Source of the DNA: Pseudomonas sp. LFM046
GTDB taxonomy: Bacteria; Pseudomonadota; Gammaproteobacteria; Pseudomonadales; Pseudomonadaceae
Direction: 5' to 3'
DNA: 64,000 nt
Assembly: GCF_000949385.2 (NCBI RefSeq)
Contig: NZ_JYKO02000001.1
Span: 3,460,648 to 3,524,647 of the forward strand
Shown: positions 45,488-56,395 of the stretch, piece by piece
Numbering within the stretch: position 1 is the stretch's first letter
Layout: the number at the start of each line of letters is the position of its first letter
Position numbers and translations under genes: made by a program
The notes under the pieces: model-generated
Databases searched by the model: none
Told to the model about the DNA's origin: nothing
The model's input: only the letters and a program-made list of their open reading frames with translations

Positions 45488-45563
45488 TGGCGTCCCCTAG
45501 GGGACTCGAACCCCTGTTACCGCCGTGAAAGGGCGGTGTCCTAGGCCACTAGACGAAGGGGAC
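45488..45563 (-). tRNA. tRNA-Glu (anticodon TTC), second copy
   Basis: Identical to the other tRNA-Glu gene. It is the first gene of the transcript, about 80 bases after the promoter. Confidence 0.97.
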
Positions 45564-45644
45564 GCGGCCCGGAACTTACAACAGCTTTGACGCTTTCTTC
45601 CGGCTTCTCAGCTTTGCCTTAGGCATCGCGTCGAAGTGGCGCGC

Positions 45645-45673
45645 ATTCTATGGAGGCTTTGAACACCCGTCAA
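45645..45673 (-). promoter_or_regulatory. Strong sigma-70 promoter of the tRNA operon
   Basis: On the minus strand TTGACG and TAGAAT are exactly 17 bases apart, followed by a GC-rich GCGCGCC discriminator. That discriminator is typical of stable RNA promoters under stringent control. Confidence 0.8.
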
Positions 45674-45794
45674 CCCTCTATCAAAAACTTTTTAAAATCA
45701 AAGACTTCTGGTCAAAATTTGATCCACCTCTATGAGCTTTAGAGTCAAGCCTCTACACTCGGCCGCACCTGACAAGAACATCGGAGCCCTAAAG

Positions 45795-46565
45795 ATGTCG
45801 CCACTCGTGATCACCCTGCTGATCGTCGTCGGTATCGTCATCCTCGTTGTCATTGGCTACATCAATCACCTGGTGGAAAACAGCAAGCTGGAGAAGGCCC
45901 GCCTGAAGGCCGACCTCAACGATCGCATCCGCCGTTGCGCCGATCTTTCCGAAACCCTGCCGGGCCAGATGGTCTCCCCCAGCCTCAAGCTGTTGCTCAC
46001 CCGCCTGCAACTGCAAATGAGCGAGCGCCTCCAGCAACTGGACAAGCACGACAACGCGCTCAAGGCCCGCCTCGAGCAGCTCCGCGCCCTGACCAGCCAG
46101 GGCGAATCCATCAAGGTGAACAATCCGCCGCAGAAGATCCTGACCGAAGCCAAGGCCAAGGAAATTCGTTTCCAGCTGGAAAGCCTCCATGGCCAGATCA
46201 CCCGCGCTGCACAGGAAGGCCTGTTGCCCGCTGGGGAAGCGAAGCACCGGGTTGGCGAGGTTCGCGACATGCTGGTTCAGCTGCATGTGGAGTTCTTCAC
46301 CAACCTCGGCCTCCAGGCCCTGCAGGAAGGCCAGCCGCGCCAGGCCCGCCTGGCCTTCGAACGCGGCGTCCAGTACTTGCAGAAGCAACCCGACCCGGCC
46401 CGTTACCAGAATCAGCAGCAACAATTGAAGGCCCAGCTGGAACGCGCCAATGCCCTGGCACTGGAGAACGACAAACCCAACGCGGACGAACCGAGCGAGC
46501 TGACCGAAGGTCTTAAGTCATTGGAAGACGAAGACACCTGGAAGAAGAAGAACATCTACGACTGA
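45795..46565 (+). CDS. Conserved membrane-anchored coiled-coil protein
   Basis: This 256-residue protein has one N-terminal membrane helix (VITLLIVVGIVILVVIGYI). The rest is helical and rich in Leu, Gln, Glu and Lys, with long coiled-coil stretches and a TPR-like segment (LGLQALQEGQPRQARLAFERG). ATG 45795 has GGAG nine bases upstream; 21 shadow codons before it were left out. I recall it as a conserved hypothetical in pseudomonads and cannot give a function. Confidence 0.8.
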   Translation: MSPLVITLLIVVGIVILVVIGYINHLVENSKLEKARLKADLNDRIRRCADLSETLPGQMVSPSLKLLLTRLQLQMSERLQQLDKHDNALKARLEQLRALTSQGESIKVNNPPQKILTEAKAKEIRFQLESLHGQITRAAQEGLLPAGEAKHRVGEVRDMLVQLHVEFFTNLGLQALQEGQPRQARLAFERGVQYLQKQPDPARYQNQQQQLKAQLERANALALENDKPNADEPSELTEGLKSLEDEDTWKKKNIYD

Positions 46566-46588
46566 TTCGCTCAGACGAGGACCTCCCG

Positions 46589-47251
46589 ATGAGCCTGACC
46601 CTCTACGGCGCCCCGCTCTCTCCCTTCGTACGCAAGGTACGCCTCTATCTGCATGAGAAAGGGCTGGACTACCAGCTTGAGATCATCTCCCCCTTCAGCC
46701 AGCCCGCCTGGTTCCGTGAGCTGAGCCCCCTTGGACGCATTCCCGCCATGCGCGACGGCGACCTGACCCTGGCCGACTCCAGCGTCATCTGCCAGTACCT
46801 GGAGGAGAAGCACCCCGAACTCGCCCCGCTCTACGGCCGCAACGCCGAGGAACGCGCGCGGGTGCGCTGGCTGGAGAAGTATTGCGACTATGAAATCGCC
46901 CCCCTGGCCACCTTCGGGGTTTTCCGCAATCGCACCCTGAAACCCTCCATGGGCCAGCCTTGCGATGAAGCCACGGTGCAGGCTGCCCTCGTGGACAAGC
47001 TGCCACCCCATTTCGACTACTTGGAGAAGGCCCTGGGCACCGCCGAGTACTTTGTGGGTGAGCGCCTGACCATCGCCGACCTCGCCTTCGCCACGCAGAT
47101 GATCAACATGGAACACGGCGGCGAGCGCCTGGACCCTGAACGCTGGCCGCGACTGGCCGCCCATTACGAGCGCATCGCCGCCCGTGATTCGGTGCAGGCC
47201 GTGCTGCCGGGCGAACAGAAGATCCTCGCCAAACTGGCCGGACGCGCCTGA
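46589..47251 (+). CDS. Glutathione S-transferase family protein
   Basis: This 220-residue protein has an N-terminal thioredoxin-like domain (LTLYGAPLSPFVRKVRLYLHEKG; LGRIPAM with the cis-proline; DSSVICQYLEE for glutathione binding) and a helical C-terminal domain (FVGERLTIADLAFATQM). The Ser of LSPFVRK is the likely glutathione-contacting residue. The substrate is unknown. GAGGA precedes the ATG, and the previous gene ends 23 bases upstream, so co-transcription is possible. Confidence 0.9.
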   Translation: MSLTLYGAPLSPFVRKVRLYLHEKGLDYQLEIISPFSQPAWFRELSPLGRIPAMRDGDLTLADSSVICQYLEEKHPELAPLYGRNAEERARVRWLEKYCDYEIAPLATFGVFRNRTLKPSMGQPCDEATVQAALVDKLPPHFDYLEKALGTAEYFVGERLTIADLAFATQMINMEHGGERLDPERWPRLAAHYERIAARDSVQAVLPGEQKILAKLAGRA

Positions 47252-47291
47252 GCCAGCCAACTTCGCGGCCTGACTCCAGCACCTGGCTGAC

Positions 47292-47366
47292 AGGGTGCGC
47301 TGCGTGCACCGCTTCCAGGTTCAGCTCCAACGCCACTGCCCACCACTGGTGCGCACGGCGCACCCT
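47292..47366. repeat. Inverted pair of GGTGCGC-type extragenic repeats
   Basis: AGGGTGCGCTGCGTGCACC (47292-47310) faces GGTGCGCACGGCGCACCCT (47348-47366). The arms pair with few mismatches. This type is widespread between genes in pseudomonads. It does not code. Confidence 0.6.
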
Positions 47367-47439
47367 ATAAAGTCGGCTCCGCTGCGCCATCCAGTACGAC
47401 AGGAGACGTAACCACAGCGCTGATTTCCCAAGCACAAAC

Positions 47440-47469
47440 AAAAAAGCCCGGACTCGTCCGGGCTTTTTT
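47440..47469. terminator. Bidirectional terminator between the GST and msrC genes
   Basis: The arms AAAAAAGCCCGGAC and GTCCGGGCTTTTTT form an almost loop-free stem with A and T runs on both sides. Confidence 0.88.
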
Positions 47470-47482
47470 CGCAGTCAGCCGA

Positions 47483-47965
47483 TCAGAAATCGGTCAGGCG
47501 CAAATAGATGGCTGCAAGTTGCTCGATACCTGCCTGGTCCTGCGCACTGAAGCGCGCCAGCTTCGGGCTGTCCAGGTCAAGCACGCCGATCAGGCGGCCG
47601 TCCTTCACCAGGGGCACCACTAGTTCGCTGTTGGACGCGCTGTCGCAGGCAATATGCCCCGGGAAGGCATGCACGTCTTCCACCCGCTGGGTTTCGCGGG
47701 TACGCGCCGCGGCACCGCAAACGCCTTTGCTGAAGGGAATGCGCACGCAAGCGACCTTGCCCTGGAACGGGCCGAGCACCAGTTCCTCGTTGCGATTGAG
47801 GTAGAACCCGGCCCAGTTCAGGTCCGCCAGTTCATTGAAGAGGAAGGCGGAGAACTGCGAGCTGTTGGCGATGAAATCGCGCTCGTCAGCCAGCAGAGAC
47901 TCCAGTTGCGCCGCCAGAAGCGCATAGCCGGAAAGGCCGGCGCCGGCCTGTTGCAGATCGATCAT
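47483..47965 (-). CDS. msrC: Free methionine-(R)-sulfoxide reductase, GAF type
   Basis: This 160-residue protein is a single GAF domain with all three redox cysteines of the family: two in KVACVRIPFSKGVCG and one in HIACDSASNSELVVPL. The enzyme reduces free methionine R-sulfoxide. GGAG lies nine bases before ATG 47965. The start overlaps the stop of the upstream ATPase gene in ATGA, so the pair is coupled. Confidence 0.93.
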   Translation of the reverse strand: MIDLQQAGAGLSGYALLAAQLESLLADERDFIANSSQFSAFLFNELADLNWAGFYLNRNEELVLGPFQGKVACVRIPFSKGVCGAAARTRETQRVEDVHAFPGHIACDSASNSELVVPLVKDGRLIGVLDLDSPKLARFSAQDQAGIEQLAAIYLRLTDF

Positions 47966-48852
47966 TTGGAAGACTCCAGCAAAGCAAGCCCAACCCAATG
48001 GCGGGCGAATTGATAGGCACAGCGGCCGTTGCGATTGCCGCGCCCCAGGGCCCAGCGAATCGCCAGTTTTTCCAGCTCTTCGGACCACGCCCAATCCAGC
48101 CCGGCGGGTTGCGCCAGCACGCCGATCCAGTGGCGCACCACGGCGAGGAAGTGATCCTGGGTGAAGGGATAGAAGGACAGCCACAGGCCGAACCGATCGG
48201 ACAGGGCGATCTTGTCCTCTACCGCCTCGTTGGGATGCAGCTCACCGTCCACCATCTCCCAGTGGTCGTTGTCGCTCTGCTTCTCCGGCACCAGATGGCG
48301 GCGGTTGGACGTTGCGTAGAGCAGCACGTTGTCGGGAGCACGCTCCAGGGAACCGTCCAGCACGCTTTTCAGCACACGGTAGTCGCCCTCGCCCGCTTCG
48401 AAGGACAGGTCGTCACAGAACAGCACGAAGCGTTCCGACTGCCCGGCCAGCTGCTCCACCACTCGGGGCAGGTCGGCCAGGTGATCACGCTCGATCTCGA
48501 TCAGGCGCAGGCCGGCGCCGGCATGCTCGGCCAGCAGGGCGCGCACCAGGGACGACTTGCCGGTGCCACGGGCGCCCCAGAGCAGCGCGTGGTTGGCGGG
48601 CAGGCCATCGACGAATTGGCGGGTATTGCGGGCCAGCTGCTCGCGCTGGGTATCGACGCCAATCAGGTCGGCCAGGGACAGGTCCAGGCTCACGTCCAGT
48701 GGTTGCAGGTAGCCGCTGCGGCCGTCGCGATGCCAGCGCGCCGCCAGGCAATGCTGCCAATCGATGACAGGGCGGGTAGCGGGCAACAGGGGTTCGAGGC
48801 GGGCCAGCACCGCATCGGCGCGCTCGAGAATCTCATAAAGGCGGGAATCCAC
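47962..48852 (-). CDS. DUF815 AAA-type ATPase
   Basis: This 296-residue protein has Walker A WGARGTGKSSLVRA and Walker B FVLFCDDLSFEAGEGD, with the DUF815 pattern NVLLYATSNRRHLVPE and the acidic ELHPNEAVEDKIALSDRFG. The Asp-Asp-Leu-Ser form of Walker B is usual in this family. AAGGAG directly touches a TTG at 48858 but lies six bases before GTG 48852, so GTG is the start. Function is unknown; it is coupled to msrC. Confidence 0.88.
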   Translation of the reverse strand: MDSRLYEILERADAVLARLEPLLPATRPVIDWQHCLAARWHRDGRSGYLQPLDVSLDLSLADLIGVDTQREQLARNTRQFVDGLPANHALLWGARGTGKSSLVRALLAEHAGAGLRLIEIERDHLADLPRVVEQLAGQSERFVLFCDDLSFEAGEGDYRVLKSVLDGSLERAPDNVLLYATSNRRHLVPEKQSDNDHWEMVDGELHPNEAVEDKIALSDRFGLWLSFYPFTQDHFLAVVRHWIGVLAQPAGLDWAWSEELEKLAIRWALGRGNRNGRCAYQFARHWVGLALLESSK

Positions 48853-48950
48853 GTTCAACTCCTTGCTCAGCCGCAGTCACCAGGCGCTGCCGGCAGACGG
48901 GATAGGCTATGCTTGGCAAGCCCTCGGAACAAGGCCAAATCCTACGCCCC

Positions 48951-51258
<2,308 letters not shown>

Positions 51259-51278
<20 letters not shown>

Positions 51279-51726
51279 GCTGACCCAGCAGCTCGCCCAG
51301 ACGCTCACGCAACTCGGCCATCTCGTTGAGATCCAGGCCACTGGAGCAGATCAGCTCATTGCGCAGGGGCACCACCTTGTCCCGCAGGGCGGCGCCCTCC
51401 TCCGTCAGCGCCAGATGCACCTCGCGCTCGTCGTGCGCCGCTCGCTGGCGACGCACCAGACCCAGCTGTTCCAGGCGCTTGAGCAACGGCGTGAGGGTGC
51501 CGGAATCCAGCAGCAGGCGCTCGCCCAGGGCCTTCACCGTAGGCTGCTCCGGCGGGCGCCCGTGCCACTCCCACAGCACCAGCATCACCAGGTACTGCGG
51601 GTAGGTCAGGCCAAGGGGCTCCAGCAGCGGGCGGTAACCTCGGATCACCGCCCGGGAGGCGGCGTAGAGCTTGAAGCAAAGCTGGTTATCCAGCAGCAGC
51701 TCCGGCTCGATGGACGGCTTGTTCAT
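51259..51726 (-). CDS. ospR: MarR/OhrR-family oxidative stress regulator
   Basis: This 155-residue repressor has the OhrR layout with the reactive Cys at residue 17 ([16 protein letters not shown]) and a winged helix ([24 protein letters not shown]). Peroxide oxidation of that Cys releases it from DNA. Its ATG overlaps the gpx stop in ATGA. Its 3' end overlaps the sagS 3' end by 20 bases on the other strand. P. aeruginosa OspR (PA2825) has the same placement. A perfect palindrome in front of gpx is the likely operator. Confidence 0.9.
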
Positions 51727-52208
51727 TTCAGCAGTGCTTCGATCTCGGCGCTGATCTGTTCCGGCTTGGTGGTCGGCGCGAAACGCTTGATGCGCTGGCC
51801 ATCCTGGCTGATCAGGAACTTGGTGAAGTTCCACTTGATGCCCTGGCTACCCAACAGGCCCGGTGCGCGCTTCTTCAACTGCACATAGAGCGGGTGGGCA
51901 TTGGCACCGTTCACCTCGATCTTCTTGAACAGCGGGAAGCTGACACCGAAGTTCAGTTCGCAGAACTCGGTGATGGCGCCTTCGTCGCCCGGTTCCTGCT
52001 TGCCGAACTGATTGCAGGGAAAGCCCAGCACTACCAGGCCCTTGTCCTTGTACTGCTGCCAAAGGCTTTCCAGGCCCTTGTACTGCGGTGTGAAACCGCA
52101 CTGGCTGGCGGTGTTGACCACCAGCAGGGCTTTGCCGCCGAAGTCCGCAAGGGTCTTGCGCTCGCCTTTGATGGTGGTGACGGGGATATCGAGAATCTTG
52201 TCGCTCAT
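51723..52208 (-). CDS. Glutathione peroxidase-like thiol peroxidase
   Basis: This 161-residue enzyme has the peroxidatic Cys37 in NTASQCGFTPQY, then FPCNQFGKQEPG (Gln) and KWNFTKFL (Trp and Asn), completing the catalytic tetrad. It uses Cys, not selenocysteine, so it probably takes electrons from thioredoxin. It is the first gene of the gpx-ospR operon. A promoter with a palindrome over its -35 region lies just upstream. Confidence 0.94.
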   Translation of the reverse strand: MSDKILDIPVTTIKGERKTLADFGGKALLVVNTASQCGFTPQYKGLESLWQQYKDKGLVVLGFPCNQFGKQEPGDEGAITEFCELNFGVSFPLFKKIEVNGANAHPLYVQLKKRAPGLLGSQGIKWNFTKFLISQDGQRIKRFAPTTKPEQISAEIEALLK

Positions 52209-52243
52209 GGTCGGGGCCTGATGTGGGAATGGATAACGGAAGA

Positions 52244-52272
52244 AAGATAGCCATCAATTAAATTGCACGCAA
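52244..52272 (-). promoter_or_regulatory. Candidate promoter of gpx-ospR
   Basis: On the minus strand TTGCGT and TATCTT are 17 bases apart. The start of transcription would fall about 30 bases before the gpx ATG. The palindrome at 52256-52279 covers the -35 box. Confidence 0.6.
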
Positions 52273-52279
52273 TTTAATT
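52256..52279. promoter_or_regulatory. Palindromic operator, likely bound by OspR
   Basis: AATTAAATTGC-AC-GCAATTTAATT has perfect 11-base arms and a two-base centre. AT-rich palindromes with a central TTGC/GCAA are typical OhrR-family targets. The position over the -35 box supports repression of gpx and ospR itself. Confidence 0.75.
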
Positions 52280-52283
52280 TACC

Positions 52284-52312
52284 CAAGAAAAGGCCCGCCT
52301 TGCGGCGAGCCT
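52284..52312 (-). terminator. Terminator of msrB
   Basis: The arms AGGCCCGCC and GGCGAGCCT pair with one mismatch around TTGC. The minus strand continues into TTTTCTT. Confidence 0.7.
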
Positions 52313-52328
52313 TGGCAAAAACCCGAAT

Positions 52329-52721
52329 TCAGCGCGGTTCGAGCTTCAACGACACCGAGTTGATGCAGTAGCGCAGTCCGGTCGGCCGGGGTCCGTCGGG
52401 GAAGACATGCCCCAGGTGCGCGTCGCAACGGGCGCACCGTACCTCGACGCGGTGCATGCCGTGACTGAAGTCCTCGAGCTCCTTGATGACATCCTTGCCC
52501 ACCGGCTGGAAATAGCTGGGCCAGCCGCTGCCGGAGTCGTATTTGGTATCGGAGTCGAACAGCGCCTCGCCGCAGCAGGCGCAGCGATAGATGCCCGGTG
52601 TCTTGGTGGCGTAGTACTCGCCGGTGAAAGCGCGCTCGGTGCCGCCCAGGCGGCAGACGTGGAACTGGGCGTCGGAGAGCTCCTCGCGCCAGGTTTCCAG
52701 GGGTTTCTCTAGCTTGTCCAT
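52329..52721 (-). CDS. msrB: Peptide methionine-(R)-sulfoxide reductase
   Basis: This 130-residue enzyme has two zinc-binding Cys pairs (RCACCGEAL and RCARCDAHL) and the catalytic Cys in [11 protein letters not shown]. Typical WPSYFQP and [10 protein letters not shown] motifs are present. It repairs oxidised methionine in proteins. ATG 52721 (MDKLEKP) removes 17 shadow codons of the longer frame. It forms a redox-repair group with gpx and ospR, but the terminator between them suggests a separate transcript. Confidence 0.95.
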   Translation of the reverse strand: MDKLEKPLETWREELSDAQFHVCRLGGTERAFTGEYYATKTPGIYRCACCGEALFDSDTKYDSGSGWPSYFQPVGKDVIKELEDFSHGMHRVEVRCARCDAHLGHVFPDGPRPTGLRYCINSVSLKLEPR

Positions 52722-52894
52722 GACAGTCCTCGGCAGTAGTAAAAAAGCGCGATCCCGGCCTTTTCCGGTCATCAGGCCGCACGTATCATGCGCGATTCAT
52801 CAGACGCCAGTCTGGCAGCGGCGTTACAGGCTGCCAAGGCGCATCGATCCCCGTCGCCCGCGCGACTCTTTTCACCTCGGGACATCCACGCATC

Positions 52895-54106
52895 ATGCAG
52901 GTCAGCAAATCGAACAAGCTCGCCAACGTCTGCTATGACATCCGCGGACCGGTGCTCAAGCACGCCAAACGCCTGGAAGAGGAAGGCCACCGCATCCTCA
53001 AGCTGAACATCGGCAACCCGGCGCCGTTCGGTTTCGAAGCCCCGGAGGAAATCCTCCAGGACGTGATCCGCAATCTGCCCACCGCCCAGGGCTACAGCGA
53101 CTCCAAGGGGCTGTTCAGCGCGCGCAAGGCCGTGATGCAGTACTACCAGCAGAAGCAGGTGGAAGGTATCGGCATCGAAGACATCTACCTCGGCAACGGC
53201 GTGTCCGAGCTGATTGTGATGTGCATGCAGGCGCTGCTGAACAACGGCGACGAAGTGTTGATCCCGGCGCCGGACTACCCGCTCTGGACCGCCTCCGTGA
53301 GCCTGGCCGGCGGCAAGCCGGTGCACTACCTGTGCGACGAGCAGGCCAACTGGTGGCCGGACCTGGAAGACATCAAGGCCAAGATCACCCCGAACACCAA
53401 GGCCATGGTGATCATCAACCCGAACAACCCCACTGGCGCCGTGTACTCCAAAGAAGTCCTGGAAGGCATGGTGGAACTGGCCCGCCAGCACAACCTGGTG
53501 GTCTTCTCCGACGAGATCTACGACAAGATCCTCTACGACGGCGCCGTGCACATCTCCACCGCCTCCCTGGCGCCGGACGTGCTCTGCCTGACCTTCAACG
53601 GCCTGTCCAAGTCCTATCGCGTGGCCGGTTTCCGTTCCGGCTGGGTAGCCATCTCCGGCCCCAAGCAGAAAGCCCAGAGCTACATCGAAGGCATCGACAT
53701 CCTGGCCAACATGCGCCTGTGTGCCAACGTGCCCAGCCAGCATGCGATCCAGACCGCCCTCGGCGGCTACCAGAGCATCAACGACCTGGTGCTGCCCAAC
53801 GGCCGCCTGCTGGAACAGCGTAATCGCGCCTGGGAACTGCTGAACGACATCCCTGGTGTCAGCTGCGTGAAGCCCATGGGTGCGCTCTACGCCTTCCCGA
53901 GGATCGACCCGAAGGTCTGCCCGATCCACAACGACGAGAAGTTCGTCCTCGACCTGCTGCTGTCCGAGAAGCTGCTGATCGTCCAGGGCACCGCCTTCAA
54001 CTGGCCGTGGCCGGATCACTTCCGCGTGGTCACCCTGCCCCGCGTCGACGACCTGGAGCAGGCCATAGGCCGTATCGGCAACTTCCTCAAGTCGTACCGC
54101 CAGTAA
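52895..54106 (+). CDS. alaA: Alanine-synthesising aminotransferase (AlaA type)
   Basis: This 403-residue fold-type I PLP enzyme begins SKSNKLANVCYDIRGP, which is typical of AlaA/YfbQ. The PLP-binding Lys is in NGLSKSYRVAGFRSGW, and NPNNPTGAVYS, SDEIYDKI and the C-terminal HFRVVTLPR are conserved. It transfers an amino group from glutamate to pyruvate. It is divergent from msrB across about 170 bases. The next small gene follows six bases after its stop. Confidence 0.94.
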   Translation: MQVSKSNKLANVCYDIRGPVLKHAKRLEEEGHRILKLNIGNPAPFGFEAPEEILQDVIRNLPTAQGYSDSKGLFSARKAVMQYYQQKQVEGIGIEDIYLGNGVSELIVMCMQALLNNGDEVLIPAPDYPLWTASVSLAGGKPVHYLCDEQANWWPDLEDIKAKITPNTKAMVIINPNNPTGAVYSKEVLEGMVELARQHNLVVFSDEIYDKILYDGAVHISTASLAPDVLCLTFNGLSKSYRVAGFRSGWVAISGPKQKAQSYIEGIDILANMRLCANVPSQHAIQTALGGYQSINDLVLPNGRLLEQRNRAWELLNDIPGVSCVKPMGALYAFPRIDPKVCPIHNDEKFVLDLLLSEKLLIVQGTAFNWPWPDHFRVVTLPRVDDLEQAIGRIGNFLKSYRQ

Positions 54107-54112
54107 CGACCC

Positions 54113-54565
54113 ATGGACCTGCAGATCGACGACTTCTACAGGGACTGCGCCGCCGGCCTGCTACAGCTGTACCAGGCCTTTCCACGGCGCATCGCCCTCT
54201 ACGTGGAAGATCTGATCGGCCCTTCCGAGCCAGACGAGTTCGGCCTGCCCAGCAAGCGCCACGAAAGCTGCCTGGGCGCCCTCCTCTGGCTCGCCGACGA
54301 GGGCTATCTGCGCTTTGACAGCACCATCCACTTCGAAGCCCTGGATCAGGCGGTCCTGACCGAGAAAGGATTCCTCCGGCTGTCCCGCGCGCTGCCCGGC
54401 GCGCTGGCAGACACCGAATCCCTGCCCCCCAGCATCCGGCGGGTTCGCGCCAGCCTTGCGCAGCAACTGCGCGAAGCCTTTCGCAATGCGAACAGCGAAC
54501 GCCTCGTACGCCTGTCTCGACTAATCTTCGAGGGCAGCGCCGATACTTCAGACGACATAGTTTGA
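54113..54565 (+). CDS. Conserved hypothetical protein downstream of alaA
   Basis: This 150-residue helical protein starts six bases after alaA. It has a winged-helix-like feel (LGALLWLADEGYLRFDSTIHFEALDQAVLTEKG, quoted in part) with the pattern of a small DNA-binding wing, but I cannot assign a family. I recall PA2829 in the same place. Co-transcription with alaA is likely from the spacing. Confidence 0.75.
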   Translation: MDLQIDDFYRDCAAGLLQLYQAFPRRIALYVEDLIGPSEPDEFGLPSKRHESCLGALLWLADEGYLRFDSTIHFEALDQAVLTEKGFLRLSRALPGALADTESLPPSIRRVRASLAQQLREAFRNANSERLVRLSRLIFEGSADTSDDIV

Positions 54566-54577
54566 AATAGTCCCTGG

Positions 54578-54603
54578 TTGAATACGCCAGGGCCGCCCCT
54601 TAT
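54578..54603 (+). promoter_or_regulatory. Candidate sigma-32 promoter of htpX
   Basis: TTGAAT and CCCCTTAT are 12 bases apart, close to the heat-shock consensus TTGAAA-N11-16-CCCCATNT. The gene that follows is a known heat-shock protease. Confidence 0.55.
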
Positions 54604-54651
54604 ATACCCCGCATACCAAACGCTTTCCGCCGTGAGGAGACTGTTCCAATC

Positions 54652-55524
54652 ATGATGCGCATTCTGTTGTTCCTGGCCACAAACCTCGCAGTCCTGGTGA
54701 TTGCCAGCATCACCCTGAAGCTGCTGGGCGTGGATCGTTTCACCGGCCAGAACTACGGCAGCCTGCTGGTTTACTGTGCCGTGTTCGGCTTTGCCGGCTC
54801 CCTGATCTCGCTGTTCATCTCCAAGTGGATGGCGAAGATGAGCACCGGGACCGAAATCATCACCCAACCCCGCACCCGCCATGAGCAGTGGCTGCTGCAG
54901 ACCGTCGAGCAGCTGTCCCGCGAAGCCGGCATCAAGATGCCGGAGGTCGGCATCTTCCCGGCCTACGAGGCCAACGCCTTTGCCACCGGCTGGAACCGTA
55001 ACGACGCGCTGGTGGCCGTGAGCCAGGGCCTGCTGGAGCGCTTCTCCCCCGACGAAGTGAAGGCCGTTCTGGCCCACGAAATCGGCCACGTGGCCAATGG
55101 CGACATGGTCACCCTGTCGCTGATCCAGGGCGTGGTGAACACCTTCGTGATGTTCTTTGCACGCATCTTCGGCAACTTCGTCGACAAGGTGATCCTGAAA
55201 AACGAAGAAGGCCCGGGCATCGGTTACTTCGTCGCGACCATCTTCGCTGAACTGGTCCTGGGCATCCTCGCCAGCATCATCGTCATGTGGTTCTCGCGCC
55301 GCCGCGAATACCGCGCTGACGAGGCCGGCGCCAGCCTGGCCGGCACCAACGCGATGATCGGCGCCCTGCAGCGTCTGCGCGCCGAACAGGGTGTACCGGT
55401 GCAGATGCCCGACAGCCTGACCGCCTTCGGCATCAATGGCGGCCTGAAGCACGGCCTCGCCGGCCTGCTGATGAGCCACCCGCCGCTGGAAGACCGCATC
55501 GAGGCCCTGCGCCGCCGCGGCTGA
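54652..55524 (+). CDS. htpX: Membrane zinc protease HtpX
   Basis: This 290-residue protease has four membrane helices: two near the N-terminus and two after the active site. The zinc motif HEIGH lies at residues 142-146, and the third ligand Glu is in [10 protein letters not shown]. HtpX degrades damaged membrane proteins together with FtsH. A heat-shock-like promoter precedes it and a strong terminator follows. Confidence 0.96.
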   Translation: MMRILLFLATNLAVLVIASITLKLLGVDRFTGQNYGSLLVYCAVFGFAGSLISLFISKWMAKMSTGTEIITQPRTRHEQWLLQTVEQLSREAGIKMPEVGIFPAYEANAFATGWNRNDALVAVSQGLLERFSPDEVKAVLAHEIGHVANGDMVTLSLIQGVVNTFVMFFARIFGNFVDKVILKNEEGPGIGYFVATIFAELVLGILASIIVMWFSRRREYRADEAGASLAGTNAMIGALQRLRAEQGVPVQMPDSLTAFGINGGLKHGLAGLLMSHPPLEDRIEALRRRG

Positions 55525-55542
55525 AACGAATCACACTGACTT

Positions 55543-55570
55543 GGGCGGCCCACGGGCCGCCCTTTTTTTT
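55543..55570 (+). terminator. htpX terminator
   Basis: The arms GGGCGGCCC and GGGCCGCCC with a two-base turn are followed by a run of eight T. Confidence 0.9.
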
Positions 55571-55592
55571 GCCCACCGGTTTCATCTCGCCC

Positions 55593-55637
55593 TTGTAGGG
55601 GCGAATTCATTCGCCAAGCAGGCCGCAGGCCTGCCCC
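55593..55637. repeat. REP-like element, second copy
   Basis: TTGTAGGGGCGAATTCATTC followed by GCC matches the left two thirds of the repeat at 867-894. The right end instead runs into AAGCAGGCCGCAGGCCTGCC, which contains its own inverted repeat. Confidence 0.65.
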
Positions 55638-55639
55638 AA

Positions 55640-56296
55640 TTACCGGCGACGTAGTCGGAATACCGGTTCGTGCAGGCTGTCCAGCCCGCGGGACGCGAAC
55701 TTCCAGTTCTTCTCCAGCACGTCATTGCGTTCCAGCATCTCCACCTCCCAGCCCGCCTCCAAGTGCCGGCGCACCTCCGCCTCTGGCACCGAGAACGGCG
55801 GCCCTTCGAGGCGCGCCTGCTCGTAGTCCAGGGTGACCATCAGTCCGACACAGTGCTGCGGCAGGATGCGCTGCAGGTGGGCCACATAGTCATCCCGCAT
55901 GGCGGGCGGCAGGGCGATCAGCGCCGCGCGGTCGTAGAGACCCCGGCACTGGGCGACTTCTGCGGCCGTCACTGCGAAGAAATCCCCCTGGAGGATTTCG
56001 ACAGCGCCCACGCGATAGCGACGAAGCGCGCCGTGCTGCGACACCTCTGGGGTCAGGCCCTGCTCGGCAAAGAAATCCACCACCGCCCGTTCGGCCAGCT
56101 CCACGCCCAACACCCGGTGCCCCTGCCCTGCCAGCCAGAGCATGTCCAAGGTCTTGCCGCAGAGCGGCACCAGCACCTGGGATTCGCGGGGGAGACCCAG
56201 TTTCGGCCAATAGCGTTCCAGATAGGGATTGACCTCGCGCTGGTGGAATCCGATCTGATTGTCTGCCCAACGTGCCTGCCAGAACTGCTCGTCCAT
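55640..56296 (-). CDS. tpm: Thiopurine S-methyltransferase
   Basis: This 218-residue SAM-dependent enzyme begins [17 protein letters not shown], the TPMT hallmark. The SAM-binding loop is [20 protein letters not shown], followed by [12 protein letters not shown]. Bacterial Tpm methylates tellurite, selenite and thiols and can give tellurite resistance. GGAGG precedes the ATG. It is divergent from the dioxygenase gene. Confidence 0.95.
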   Translation of the reverse strand: MDEQFWQARWADNQIGFHQREVNPYLERYWPKLGLPRESQVLVPLCGKTLDMLWLAGQGHRVLGVELAERAVVDFFAEQGLTPEVSQHGALRRYRVGAVEILQGDFFAVTAAEVAQCRGLYDRAALIALPPAMRDDYVAHLQRILPQHCVGLMVTLDYEQARLEGPPFSVPEAEVRRHLEAGWEVEMLERNDVLEKNWKFASRGLDSLHEPVFRLRRR

Positions 56297-56395
56297 GACG
56301 CCTCCATCAATTCGATCAAATAGCTCAAATATTTATGCTGGAAATCGATATATCCAGCCCGGATGATGCCGGAATCCTACCGGAGGAATTCCGAA

